Shown: positions 9,229 to 19,100 of the stretch, in pieces
How the letters are laid out: each line of letters opens with the position of its first letter
How positions within the stretch are numbered: position 1 is the first letter of the stretch
Source: Hyphococcus sp.
Lineage (GTDB): Bacteria; Pseudomonadota; Alphaproteobacteria; Caulobacterales; Parvularculaceae
Assembly (NCBI GenBank): GCA_021776335.1
Contig: JAJFGB010000004.1
Span: 349,221-413,220 of the forward strand
Reading direction: 5' to 3'
Length of the DNA stretch: 64,000 nt
Made by a program: the position numbers and the translations under genes
The notes under the pieces: generated by a model
What the model saw: the letters and a program-made list of their open reading frames with translations, nothing else
Databases searched by the model: none
Told to the model about the DNA's origin: nothing

Positions 9229-10176
9229 TTGTCGACTAAACTCAACATTGGCATTGCCGGCGCTGGCGTGTTTGGCGGGCATCACGCTTCGAAATACGCC
9301 GCTCACGACAAGGCGGCGTTGATCAGCTTATTCGATATCGATCAGGATCGGGCAGACGCATTGGCGCAGCGGTTTGGTGTTGCGGCTTATCGTGACTATT
9401 CAAAATTTCTGCTTGATCTGGATGCTGTTATCATTGCCGCTCCCGCTGGCTGTCATTTCGAGCTCGCACATGAAGCGCTTGAAGCTGGGCGCCACGTTTT
9501 TGTCGAAAAACCCTTGGCGCTTTGCACAGATGACGCTGACAAGTTGATTGAATTGGCAAATGCAAAGCGATGTGTTCTGCAAGTCGGCCATCAGGAACGC
9601 TATGTTTTCGATGCGGCGGGACTTTTTGCCCGGGAGCAGGCGCCGAAAAAAATCCATTCTGTGCGCCGCGGCAGCGCGACCGGGAGATGCGAAGATGTGT
9701 CTGTTATTTTTGACCTCATGATCCACGATCTGGATTTGGTTCGGCACGTGACAAATGCGGAAGTGCTCAATGTCGCTGCATTTGGCGGCGCCAATGAGGC
9801 ATCGGCAGATCTCATTTTATCCAATGGTACTATTGTATCACTCAGTGCGAGCCGACAGGCGGCATCAGTTGAGCGGCGGATGACGCTGGAATATGACGAT
9901 GGCGTCATAGAATTCGATTTTGTGAATCGGGTTATTTCAAATTCAACACTAGCGCTGCTGCCTGCCAGGTTTGATGATGCGGCTGGTTCGCGGGCGTTTT
10001 CGGACCCGCTGGGATATGGCGCAGATCAATTTATTGCAGCTGTTCTTTCAGGAAATGATCCGATTGTAACTGGACTTCATGGCCGTATCGCGGTGGATTG
10101 GGCGCAGCGCATAGAGAAGGCGCTGCTCAATTCACTCGACATTGAGCATGACCCACGGGAAAGATTACTTGCATGA
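9229..10176 (+). CDS. Gfo/Idh/MocA family sugar dehydrogenase
   Basis: The product (315 residues) has an N-terminal NAD(P)-binding Rossmann fold (GIAGAGVFGGHH) and the family motif VEKPLAL, whose lysine takes part in catalysis. Members oxidise or reduce sugars or nucleotide sugars. The TTG at 9229 is chosen because GGGGAG lies about 7 bp upstream and the fold begins right after it; an upstream in-frame ATG-type start at 9103 would add 42 residues that do not resemble the family. The stop overlaps the next gene by ATGA, so it is coupled to a DegT aminotransferase. That pairing (WbpB/WbpE-like) suggests oxidation then transamination of a nucleotide sugar, but the substrate is unknown. Confidence 0.85.
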   Translation: MSTKLNIGIAGAGVFGGHHASKYAAHDKAALISLFDIDQDRADALAQRFGVAAYRDYSKFLLDLDAVIIAAPAGCHFELAHEALEAGRHVFVEKPLALCTDDADKLIELANAKRCVLQVGHQERYVFDAAGLFAREQAPKKIHSVRRGSATGRCEDVSVIFDLMIHDLDLVRHVTNAEVLNVAAFGGANEASADLILSNGTIVSLSASRQAASVERRMTLEYDDGVIEFDFVNRVISNSTLALLPARFDDAAGSRAFSDPLGYGADQFIAAVLSGNDPIVTGLHGRIAVDWAQRIEKALLNSLDIEHDPRERLLA

Positions 10177-11336
10177 ATAGTGTCGCCAATCTGTCTCTAG
10201 CGTCTAATACAGACGTGGGAAACATCGCCTTCATTGATCTGCAGGCACAGCAACGCCGCATCAGGCCTGCTGTAGAGCGCAGGTTACAGGCGGTGCTTGA
10301 CCATGGGCGGTATATCGCGGGCCCGGAGATCGCCGAACTCGAAGAACAACTTGCTGCGCGCACCGGCGCGAAAGCCGCAATTGCTTGTGCAAGCGGAACA
10401 GCCGCGTTGATCATTCCATTGTTGGCGCAGGAAATAGGCGCTGGCGATGCTGTGTTTGTGCCGGCATTTACATATAACGCAACGGCGAATGCAGTCTTGC
10501 TGACTGGTGCAACGCCGGTATTTGTTGATATTGATGCATCGACATTCAATATGGACACGGAACATCTCGAGCGCTGCATTTCGGATGTGCGTGCCGCAGG
10601 GGCGCTTACCCCTCGCGCTGTCATTCCGGTTGATCTGTTTGGCTCTCCGGCAGATTATCGAACCATCCAAAAAATTGCGGCGCAAGAGGGGCTATACGTA
10701 CTTTCTGATGGCGCGCAGAGTTTTGGCGGCAAGCTCGACAACCGGTGGGTTGGTGATCTTGCGCCCGCGACCGCAACAAGTTTTTTTCCAGGTAAAGCGT
10801 TGGGCGCTTATGGCGATGCGGGTGCGATCTTCGCTCAGGATGAGAGTGTTGCCGAGCTCTGGGCGTCAATACGCTGGCATGGAACAGACGCATCCCGGAA
10901 AGATTCCGTTCGCGTCGGATTCAATGGTCGAATGGATAGCTTTCAGGCTGCGGTGCTCCTGGAAAAAATGGCGATCTTTGACGACGAGCTGGAAGCCCGC
11001 CACAACATTGCGGCGATCTACAATGAGCGCCTGGGGCGCATCGGACGCCCGCAAAAACACATCAATGGTGCGACCTCTAGTTATGGATATTATGCACTTT
11101 GCGTTGAAAACCGTGATCAGGTTGTGTCGGCAGTGAACGCCATGGGCGTTCCAACAGCTATTTACTACACGACGCCACTACACATGATGCCGGCCTTTTC
11201 GGATTTTGCCCCCGAAGGCGGCCTGCCGGCGACGGAACGCACAGCGCATGAAATTTTTTCGCTGCCGATGCATCCCTATCTGACACCGGAGCAAGTTGAT
11301 TATATTTGCGATGCCGTAGAATCTGCTGTTGCCTGA
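10173..11336 (+). CDS. DegT/DnrJ/EryC1/StrS family sugar aminotransferase
   Basis: The 387-residue protein is a PLP-dependent aminotransferase of the nucleotide-sugar type. The PLP-binding lysine is K208 in SFFPGKALGAYGDAG, and the aspartate that contacts the pyridine nitrogen lies in VLSDGAQSF (~D179). An N-terminal segment with FIDLQAQQRRIRPA matches the family start. It overlaps the upstream dehydrogenase by 4 bp (ATGA), so both are translated together. The pair would make an amino sugar for a polysaccharide or lipopolysaccharide; no glycosyltransferase or acetyltransferase is adjacent, and the exopolysaccharide locus is ~9 kb away. The product sugar is unknown. Confidence 0.9.
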   Translation: MNSVANLSLASNTDVGNIAFIDLQAQQRRIRPAVERRLQAVLDHGRYIAGPEIAELEEQLAARTGAKAAIACASGTAALIIPLLAQEIGAGDAVFVPAFTYNATANAVLLTGATPVFVDIDASTFNMDTEHLERCISDVRAAGALTPRAVIPVDLFGSPADYRTIQKIAAQEGLYVLSDGAQSFGGKLDNRWVGDLAPATATSFFPGKALGAYGDAGAIFAQDESVAELWASIRWHGTDASRKDSVRVGFNGRMDSFQAAVLLEKMAIFDDELEARHNIAAIYNERLGRIGRPQKHINGATSSYGYYALCVENRDQVVSAVNAMGVPTAIYYTTPLHMMPAFSDFAPEGGLPATERTAHEIFSLPMHPYLTPEQVDYICDAVESAVA

Positions 11337-11402
11337 TCACTGTAAGGTAAAGGATGATTTGACTGGCAATCACCGACCGGACCAACCATATAAATAATCA
11401 CG

Positions 11403-13061
11403 ATGACGGATAAGCTGGCTATTGCTATTGCGCAGATCGCGCCGATCGTTGGGGATATCAACGGGAATGTGCAGCGGATCAGGGCGGCGCGCGCCGAGGC
11501 GGCGGCGCTCGGCGCTGACATCGTCATTTTTTGCGAACTTGTCGTTGCTGGTTACCCGCCTGAGGATCTTGTTCAAAAACCTGCTTTTCAGCGCGCCTGC
11601 CGCGAGGCGGTTGAAACGCTTGCGGCCGACACTGCTGATGGCCCCGCAATGATCATTGGCGCGCCATGGACTGAAGGCGGCGCCCTGTACAACGCTGCTT
11701 TTTTTCTCAGCGATGGCGCCATCGCCGCCAATGTTTATAAAGTGCGGCTCCCCAATTACGGCGTTTTTGACGAGCCTCGCCGCTTCACGCCGGGGCCTGC
11801 TTATCCGACGCCGATCATTTTCCGAGGCGTCAATCTCGGGCTGATGATCTGCGAAGATATGTGGTTGCCCGGTGCGGGCGAAGCATTAGCGGCAGCTGGC
11901 GCTGACATCTTTATCGTACCCCATGGCTCGCCCTTTCGAAAAACAGCGCTTGAAGAACGCCTCGGGGCCGCGCGCGCGCGTGTTAAAGCAACAGGTCTGC
12001 CGCTTATCCTCATCAATCAACTTGCTGGCCAGGATGAAGTTCTATTCGAAGGCGCCAGTTTTGTCATGGATGCGGATGGCGAAGTGCGCCGCCGGGCGCC
12101 GCAATTTCACGAATGCATCGCGCTGACACAATGGCGCCGCCAAGATGAGCGATGGGTATGTGAAAGCGGCCCGGATGAAGATTGGATCACCGGAGAAGAA
12201 ATGGTTTATCGCGCTGTAACAATGGCGGTGCGCGATTATGTTGAAAAAAACCGCTTTAAGGGTGTTGTTATTGGTCTTTCCGGCGGCATCGACTCGGCTT
12301 TGACCGCGGCGATAGCCGTCGATGCATTGGGCGCCGACCGCGTTCATTGTGTGATGATGCCGTCGCGTTACACCTCCCGAGAAAGCCTGGACGACGCCGA
12401 GGAATGCGCAAAAAACCTAGGCGTTTCGTATCGGGTGATTGATATCGAGCCGGGCGTTGCGGCTTTTGATACGATGCTGGCGCCCGCGTTTCATAATCTC
12501 GAGAAAGACACAACGGAAGAAAATATTCAGTCCCGTCTGCGCGGGGTCATATTGATGGCGTTGTCCAACAAGTTTGGCGATATGGTGCTAACTACCGGCA
12601 ACAAGTCTGAAATGTCGGTGGGATACGCAACGCTCTATGGGGACATGAATGGCGGATATAACCCGCTTAAGGATGTGTATAAAACAGAAATCTTTGATCT
12701 TTGCCGCTGGCGCAACGCCCACCATGCTACGGATATGAGAGGGCCAGACGGCGCCGTCATACCGGCACGCATCATTTCAAAACCACCTTCTGCTGAGTTA
12801 CGTGAAGATCAAAAAGATCAAGACAGCCTGCCTCCTTATGAAATTCTTGATGTGATCCTCGAATGTCTTGTTGAAGCGGAAATGTCGGTGGGAGATATCG
12901 TCGCGAAAGGATTTGAGGAGGAGACTGTCCGGCGCATAGAGCACCTGCTCTATGTTGCGGAATATAAGCGGCGGCAGGCCCCGCCGGGCCCCAAAGTAAC
13001 GGCGGTTAATTTCGGTCGCGACCGGCGCTATCCGATAACCCATGGCTGGCGGGACCGGTAG
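11403..13061 (+). CDS. nadE: Glutamine-dependent NAD+ synthetase
   Basis: The 552-residue enzyme amidates nicotinic acid adenine dinucleotide to NAD+ using glutamine. The N-terminal half is a nitrilase-fold glutaminase with the Glu-Lys-Cys triad visible in IVIFCELV (E45), VYKVRLPNYGVFDE (Lys ~114) and LMICEDMW (Cys ~150). The C-terminal half is the ATP-pyrophosphatase synthetase with the PP-loop LSGGIDSAL around residue 290 and the TTGNKSE segment. Length and domain order match the alphaproteobacterial two-domain NadE. It is monocistronic by spacing (66 bp upstream, 80 bp downstream). Confidence 0.96.
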   Translation: MTDKLAIAIAQIAPIVGDINGNVQRIRAARAEAAALGADIVIFCELVVAGYPPEDLVQKPAFQRACREAVETLAADTADGPAMIIGAPWTEGGALYNAAFFLSDGAIAANVYKVRLPNYGVFDEPRRFTPGPAYPTPIIFRGVNLGLMICEDMWLPGAGEALAAAGADIFIVPHGSPFRKTALEERLGAARARVKATGLPLILINQLAGQDEVLFEGASFVMDADGEVRRRAPQFHECIALTQWRRQDERWVCESGPDEDWITGEEMVYRAVTMAVRDYVEKNRFKGVVIGLSGGIDSALTAAIAVDALGADRVHCVMMPSRYTSRESLDDAEECAKNLGVSYRVIDIEPGVAAFDTMLAPAFHNLEKDTTEENIQSRLRGVILMALSNKFGDMVLTTGNKSEMSVGYATLYGDMNGGYNPLKDVYKTEIFDLCRWRNAHHATDMRGPDGAVIPARIISKPPSAELREDQKDQDSLPPYEILDVILECLVEAEMSVGDIVAKGFEEETVRRIEHLLYVAEYKRRQAPPGPKVTAVNFGRDRRYPITHGWRDR

Positions 13062-13141
13062 CCAGTTAACTCGAAAATGCCTTCGTTTGACCGGGGCGCA
13101 TCGAAGCGCTAATCCCCGCGGTTCCAGATTTCAGGAATTCC

Positions 13142-14470
13142 ATGACCGTAAAAGTTCGATTTGCACCGTCGCCGACTGGCAAGCTTCATGTGGGGAATGT
13201 TCGTGCAGCCCTGTGGAATTGGCTATTTGCCCGCAAAATGGGCGGCCAGTTTGTTTTGCGGATTGACGATACCGACCTTGAACGGTCGACCAAAGCCTAT
13301 GAGGACGGCATCAAGGCTGATCTCGCATGGCTGGGCCTCAATTATGATCAAACCATAAACCAGTCCGCCCGGTTTGACCGATATGACGCCGCCCGCGATG
13401 CGTTGATAAAGTCCGGTCTTTTATATGCGTGTTATGAGACCGCAGAAGAACTTGACCGCAAACGCAAGCTGCAGCGGGCCCGAAGTCTGCCGCCGGTTTA
13501 TGACCGCGCCGCGCTTGCCCTTACTGACGATGATCGCAAGTCTTTGGAGGCGGAAGGCCGAAAACCGCATTGGCGATTTAAGCTTTCTCAATCACCGGTG
13601 AGCTGGGTCGACCTTATTCGCGGCGAGACGACGGTTGATACCGCAAGCGTTTCCGACCCTGTGTTGATCCGCGAGGACGGCATGTATCTCTACACTTTGC
13701 CAAGTTGCGTCGATGACCGCGATCTCAGCATCACACATGTTATGCGTGGCGAGGACCATGTCACGAATACAGGCGTTCAGATTGAAATCTTTAGAGCCCT
13801 AAGTGGTGATGCACCGCAATTTGCACATCACTCTTTGCTCATCGGCGCTGACGGGCAGGGCCTTTCCAAACGCCTTGGCGCTCTGTCGATTGAAGCCATG
13901 CGCGAAGACGGCATTGAACCGGCGGCCATAACGTCGTTGTTGGCGAAACTTGGCACGGCGGATCCCGTAACAGCGGAACTGGATTTGAAGACGCTGGCGC
14001 AGGGCTTTGATTTTGGTCGTCTTGGCCGCGCCCCTGCGCGCTTCGACCCGGCCGAGCTTGAGACGTTAAATGGCAAAATTCTCCATGAGACGTCCTTTGA
14101 AGACGTTCACAACAGGCTGGAAGCTATTGGCGCGACGCAGGCGCTCTGGAGCGCCGTCCGAGGCAATATTACCAGGCTTTCGGACGTCTCTCGGTGGATG
14201 ACGATCGTTCAAGGCGAGATCGTCCCGGTCATCGAAGACAAGGCGCTCACCGACGAGGCAGCGATGTTGACGCCGGATCTGCTCGGTCAGCAAAGTTGGG
14301 ATGAGCTGACCAAGGCGTTGAAAGAAAAGACTGGGGCGAAAGGCAAAAAACTTTTTATGCCGCTAAGGCTTGCCCTGACCGGTGAAGCACGCGGACCAGA
14401 AATGGCGGTGCTGTTTCCCTTGATAGGTGGAGAAAAAGCGCGCGCCCGCCTACGTGGCGAACGCGCTTAA
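13142..14470 (+). CDS. gltX: Glutamate-tRNA ligase
   Basis: A class I aminoacyl-tRNA synthetase of 442 residues. The HIGH-type motif is APSPTGKLHVGN at the N-terminus and the KMSKS-type loop is GQGLSKRLGALS around residue 240. Alphaproteobacteria commonly carry two GltX paralogues; the short length and the LSKRLG form of the loop resemble the GltX2-like class, which may prefer either tRNA-Glu or tRNA-Gln. The sequence alone does not settle discriminating versus non-discriminating activity, and a second copy would lie outside this window. An AGGA element lies just upstream of the ATG. Confidence 0.93.
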   Translation: MTVKVRFAPSPTGKLHVGNVRAALWNWLFARKMGGQFVLRIDDTDLERSTKAYEDGIKADLAWLGLNYDQTINQSARFDRYDAARDALIKSGLLYACYETAEELDRKRKLQRARSLPPVYDRAALALTDDDRKSLEAEGRKPHWRFKLSQSPVSWVDLIRGETTVDTASVSDPVLIREDGMYLYTLPSCVDDRDLSITHVMRGEDHVTNTGVQIEIFRALSGDAPQFAHHSLLIGADGQGLSKRLGALSIEAMREDGIEPAAITSLLAKLGTADPVTAELDLKTLAQGFDFGRLGRAPARFDPAELETLNGKILHETSFEDVHNRLEAIGATQALWSAVRGNITRLSDVSRWMTIVQGEIVPVIEDKALTDEAAMLTPDLLGQQSWDELTKALKEKTGAKGKKLFMPLRLALTGEARGPEMAVLFPLIGGEKARARLRGERA

Positions 14471-14486
14471 CGCAGTTTATTATTTG

Positions 14487-15041
14487 CTAGGCTTTTTCGT
14501 GCAATGCCCGGTGTTCGACGATCGCAAACACTTCATCGACGGTATCCACGAAGACAACATCGTCAAGAAGCTCGTTGGCGGCGAAACCTTTTTCAACAAT
14601 GTGCTCAAATAGGTCTTTCAACGGGGACCAGAAATTGTTGATGTTCAGGACAATGATCGGTTTGCGATGAAGCGCAAGCCGTGCCCATGACAAAACTTCG
14701 ATCACTTCCTCGAGGGTGCCGATACCGCCAGGCAGCGTTAATATGGCGTCCGATTCTTCGAACATCATCATCTTCCGCTCATGCATGGTCGAGACAATTT
14801 TGTGGTCGACGCCGTCAAGGATACCCTCAAGCTCGACGAGGAAGTCTGGAATGACGCCAAAAACATCGCCGCCAGCGTCGCGCGCGGCGCCGGCGGTAGC
14901 GCCCATCAGGCCCAGCTTACCGCCGCCATAAACGATGCGGCACTGACTTTTTGCTGCTTTTTGTCCGACGGCGATTGCCGCTTCCTGGAAGGCCGGGTCG
15001 CTTCCTGCGCGAGACCCGCAATAAACACATAATGATTTCAT
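14487..15041 (-). CDS. LOG family nucleotide 5'-monophosphate nucleosidase (TIGR00730 type)
   Basis: The protein (184 residues from the chosen start) has the Rossmann-like LOG fold: CVYCGSRAGSDP at the N-terminus, GGGKLGLMG, and the signature PGGIGTLEE that binds phosphoribosyl. Family enzymes hydrolyse nucleoside monophosphates or cytokinin ribotides to base plus ribose 5-phosphate. The ATG at 15041 (MKSLCVYCG) is preferred because the fold begins there; an ATG at 15074 would add 11 polar residues. It converges on gltX with a 16-bp gap. The cellular role in bacteria is commonly purine salvage, which is inference here. Confidence 0.9.
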   Translation of the reverse strand: MKSLCVYCGSRAGSDPAFQEAAIAVGQKAAKSQCRIVYGGGKLGLMGATAGAARDAGGDVFGVIPDFLVELEGILDGVDHKIVSTMHERKMMMFEESDAILTLPGGIGTLEEVIEVLSWARLALHRKPIIVLNINNFWSPLKDLFEHIVEKGFAANELLDDVVFVDTVDEVFAIVEHRALHEKA

Positions 15042-15142
15042 AGACTTACACGTTTCTTTTTGTTGGGCAGGCATTGTACGCCGATTTTTCTAAGGGTAAA
15101 GTAAAATAGAGATGTAAATAATTTTCTCAAGGAGTTACTGCA

Positions 15143-16126
15143 GTGCGTGTCATCATCATCGTCTTGTTACTGATTGTTCTCGGCTTCATCGGCTGGAAAG
15201 CCGCCGAGCGTTTTAAGATAATAGAAGGCCCAAAAGATGAGATCAGCGACTCGGGCGGGACCGATGCTCGTGATGATGACGCCGATGTGCAAGGGGCGAG
15301 AGAACCGGCCTTGCCCAGTTTTGACATCGTGCGTGTTGATCGCAGCGGCTATGCTGTTATCGCGGGAAGGGCAAAACCTGGGTCTACGGTTACGATTTAT
15401 GCCAATGATGATGAACTCGCGACAACACCTGCCGAAGGCGATGGGTCGTGGGTGATTGCAACGGATACGCCGCTGGAAGCAGGTCCGGTTGAACTAAGTC
15501 TCTCGATGACGACTGAGGACGGGCTGACCGTCCGTTCAGAGGAAACCATCCTGATTTATGTGCCGGAGCGCGCCGGTGATGTGCCGCTTGTCCTGCGCAC
15601 CACACCCGGCGGCGCAACAGAAGTTTTACAAGATCCGCGCGATATGCCTGAAGGCATGGGCCCGTTGACGCTGGACGTCATCGATTATGATGATTCCGGC
15701 GCGGTCATTTTTTCCGGGCGTGCGGAACCTGGCAGTATGGTTCAGCTATTCATTAATGGCGGGCTTTTAGGTCAAACGCAGACCGGGGAAAATGGGCGCT
15801 GGATGATCGCGCCTGAAGCGCAGATCCCACCAGGCGTCTACCAGTTGCTGGTCATCCAGCTTGGGCCCGACGGCCGGCCGGCCTATGCTATTGAATTGCC
15901 TTTTGAGCGTGCGACTGCCGACCAAATCCAACTTCGCGACGGAAAAGTTGTTGTTCAGCCCGGCAACAGCCTGTGGCGGATTGCGAGACGCGCCTATGGG
16001 CGCGGCGCTCAATATACGATCATTTATGAAGCAAACGCAGACCAAATAAGAGATCCGGATTTGATATTTCCAGGACAGATATTTGAAGTGCCGACGTCTG
16101 AAGAAGAAGAGGATGGCGGCGAGTAG
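15143..16126 (+). CDS. Membrane-anchored LysM protein with Ig-like repeats
   Basis: The 327-residue protein starts at GTG with AAGGAG 8 bp upstream (15129-15134). Residues 1-20 are a single N-terminal membrane segment. Two similar beta-rich modules follow (SGYAVIAGRAKPGSTVTIYAND and SGAVIFSGRAEPGSMVQLFING), each like a bacterial Ig-like/adhesin module. The C-terminus is a LysM domain (VVQPGNSLWRIARRAYG to LIFPGQIFEVP) that would bind peptidoglycan in the periplasm, followed by an acidic tail. Similar proteins are widespread in alphaproteobacteria and often called LysM peptidoglycan-binding proteins; the function is unknown. Confidence 0.85.
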   Translation: MRVIIIVLLLIVLGFIGWKAAERFKIIEGPKDEISDSGGTDARDDDADVQGAREPALPSFDIVRVDRSGYAVIAGRAKPGSTVTIYANDDELATTPAEGDGSWVIATDTPLEAGPVELSLSMTTEDGLTVRSEETILIYVPERAGDVPLVLRTTPGGATEVLQDPRDMPEGMGPLTLDVIDYDDSGAVIFSGRAEPGSMVQLFINGGLLGQTQTGENGRWMIAPEAQIPPGVYQLLVIQLGPDGRPAYAIELPFERATADQIQLRDGKVVVQPGNSLWRIARRAYGRGAQYTIIYEANADQIRDPDLIFPGQIFEVPTSEEEEDGGE

Positions 16127-16140
16127 CGTTTTGCCGGCGG

Positions 16141-19100
16141 TTATTCCGCAGCGCGCGGATAGTCGACTTCGTCTGGCTCCGCGGGCGAGTGTTCACTTTT
16201 CGAAATTGCGCCGCGAAAATCTGCGATAATGCTGCCTGCCCAGGCGACAAAAGCTTTCACCCACGGAAGCATTATTATCCATGCGATTGCTGTGGGCGTA
16301 TTTTTGCGCAGCACTGTTGGCGCCGCGAGCATGACAGGCGTTAAAACCAGAGTCAGGATAGTTGAGAAGGCAAGGCCATAGACGACAGCGGACGACAACA
16401 GCACCCACCAGTCAGATGTCGTGGAACCGCGCGTAATTGTTCCTGCACCAAAATCAACGTTGAGTTCAAAAACCATGGGGAGAAGACCGAGTATCGTTGT
16501 TGCTGTCGTCAACAAGACCGGACGGATGCGCTGTGCTGCGGTGCGGACAACCGCATCTTCGACAGCAAGGCCTTTGCGCCGCAAATATTGATAGGTGTCG
16601 ATCAGAACAATATTATTGTTCACAACGATACCAGCCAGAGCGACAATGCCCGTACCGGTCATAATAATGCTGATATACTGACCGGAAAGCGCGATCCCCA
16701 GCAGGACACCCAAAACAGACAAAATCACGGCCGTGAGCGTCAATGCAGCGTGATAAAAACTATTGAATTCCAGCAATAAGATCATCGCGATCATGAACAT
16801 AGCCGCCGCCATGGCGCCCTGGAAAAAGCTGGCTGCTGCTGCGGTATCTTCATCGGCACCGCGCATGATCCAGGATACGTCCTCGCCGAGTGCGCCAGTT
16901 TCCAGCCAGCTTTTCATTTCTGTGATCGCCTGATCCTGGCTGACTTCATGGCCGTCAATCCGCGTATTGCCATTGGCTTTAACTTCAATGATCCGTTTGC
17001 CGTTACGGCGGACAATACGGTCGACCTGGGGTTTCGGGACGCGCTGCACAAAATTGGAGAGTGGAACAGAGCCCCCCGGCGTTTGTATGCGCACGGCGTC
17101 CAATCCCAAGATTGTCCTGTTTTCGACCGGATAGCGTGCACGAATATCGATTTCGTCGTCGGCGTCGTCAGGCCGATATTTGTCCACCAGCAGTCCTTCA
17201 GTGACGAACTGCAAGACAGCGCCAGCCTGTTGCACGGAAAGGCCGTAAAGTCCTGCGAGTGCGCGGTCGACTTCCATTGACCATTCAATGCCAGGAAGCG
17301 GCAGCGTGTCTTCTTGATCCATATAGAGGGATACCTCGCGGCCGTTCACCTCTGCCGTCGCAGTGTCGGCAAATGCGCGCACTTTCTTTGCTGCGAGGAT
17401 CATGGCGTCAAAATCAGGCGATGTGATTTCAACTTGCGCATCTTTGCCGACCGGCGGACCGCCCTCGCGTTGACGGACTTCAACGACGACGCCCGGAACA
17501 TTTTGAACGAGATCACGGAGTTCCTCTAAAATTACTCTTGAGTGATCGCGCTCCGAATAGCTGATCAAATCGAGACCAACCTGGCCGACCGTTTCTGCGG
17601 GCATGTTATTTCCACGAGCCAGTCCGGGGCTGGTCTGCAAATATATGTGTTCGATGGCCGTATGGTCTTTGACGCGATCGGCGACTTCTTTTACGACATC
17701 TATCGTCTGCTCAGCGGATAGATTGCCGCGAGCGAGCACGAGAATGTTCACCTGCTCATTGTCAGTGCGAATGAAAAACTCCACATCGGGCGATGCAGCC
17801 TTAAAAGTAAAATAACAAAACGATACAAGCAGGGCTGCACCGCAAAAGACCAGCAACGGTCTCCTTACCAATATTGTCAAAAAGCGAGCGTAGCTCGCCA
17901 CAGGACCGGTCAACGTTGTCGGATCGACTTCATCGACCTCATATTGTTTCGGGCCTTCCGTTTTACCTTTGACCCGCAATCTTTTTTTCATCCATGAAGG
18001 CATGCCGAATAAGGTGCCGATAACCGGAAGATATATCAGGGCGACAACTAATGATGCGAGCAATACGAATATCAACGTCAGTGGAAGATATTTCATGAAC
18101 TCGCCTGCGAGGTCCTGCCAAAACAGAAAGGGTACAAATGCCGCTAGCGTTGTCGCTGTTGATGTTATTACGGGCCAGAACATTCGTTTTGACGCTTCGG
18201 CGTATGCAGACTGCCGGGACGCGCCTTCTCCCATTCGCCGGTCTGCGTACTCAACAATGACAATCGCGCCGTCAACAAGCATCCCCACGGACAGGATCAG
18301 TCCGAACATGACCATCATATTAAGCGTGTAGCCAAAGATGGTCAGAAGCAGGAATCCCATCAGAAATGTTGTGGGAATGGCTATTCCAACCATGATTGCA
18401 GAGCGCAAACCGAGCGCGGCGACGATGACAATCATGACCAGAAGCACGGCGGTCAGGATTGACGATGTCAGCCCTTCGAGATTGTCTCTTACGGCTACTG
18501 ATTGATCGCTCAAAAATTCATGCTCTATTGATGATGGCCAGAATTTCGCCTCATCTTTAACGGCTGCCCGCGCTGCCTCGATGGTTTCGACGATGTTTGC
18601 GCCAGCGCGTTTTGATATCTCAACACCGATTGCGGGTTGACCGTTGAATAGTGCGTAACCGGTGCGGTCTTTGAACGTGCGACGCACACCGGCTATGTCG
18701 CCGATCGTGACGATGTTATCGCCATTTGCGCGCACCGGAATGGCCATAAGGTCAGCGGCATTTTTCACGAGCCCCGGCGCCTTAATCGAAAACCGCCCAT
18801 CAGCAAGTTGAATTGAGCCTGCGGTGACAAGTTGATTGTTGGCCGTGATTGCATTGATGACCTCGAGTTCCGTTAGCCCGTAAGATTCCAGAACTTCCGG
18901 ATCGACGATGATTTCAAGCAATTCCTCGCGGGCGCCGGTAAGGCGTGCTTCAAGAACGCCTGAAATGCCGTCTAACCGGTCTTGTAGCGTTTTAGCGGTT
19001 TGGTAGAGCGCGCGTTCAGGCGCATCGCCGAAAAGAACAGTGGTCAATATCGGAAATTCATTCTGAAGATTGAACTCCGTTACAATCGGCTCCTCCGCGC

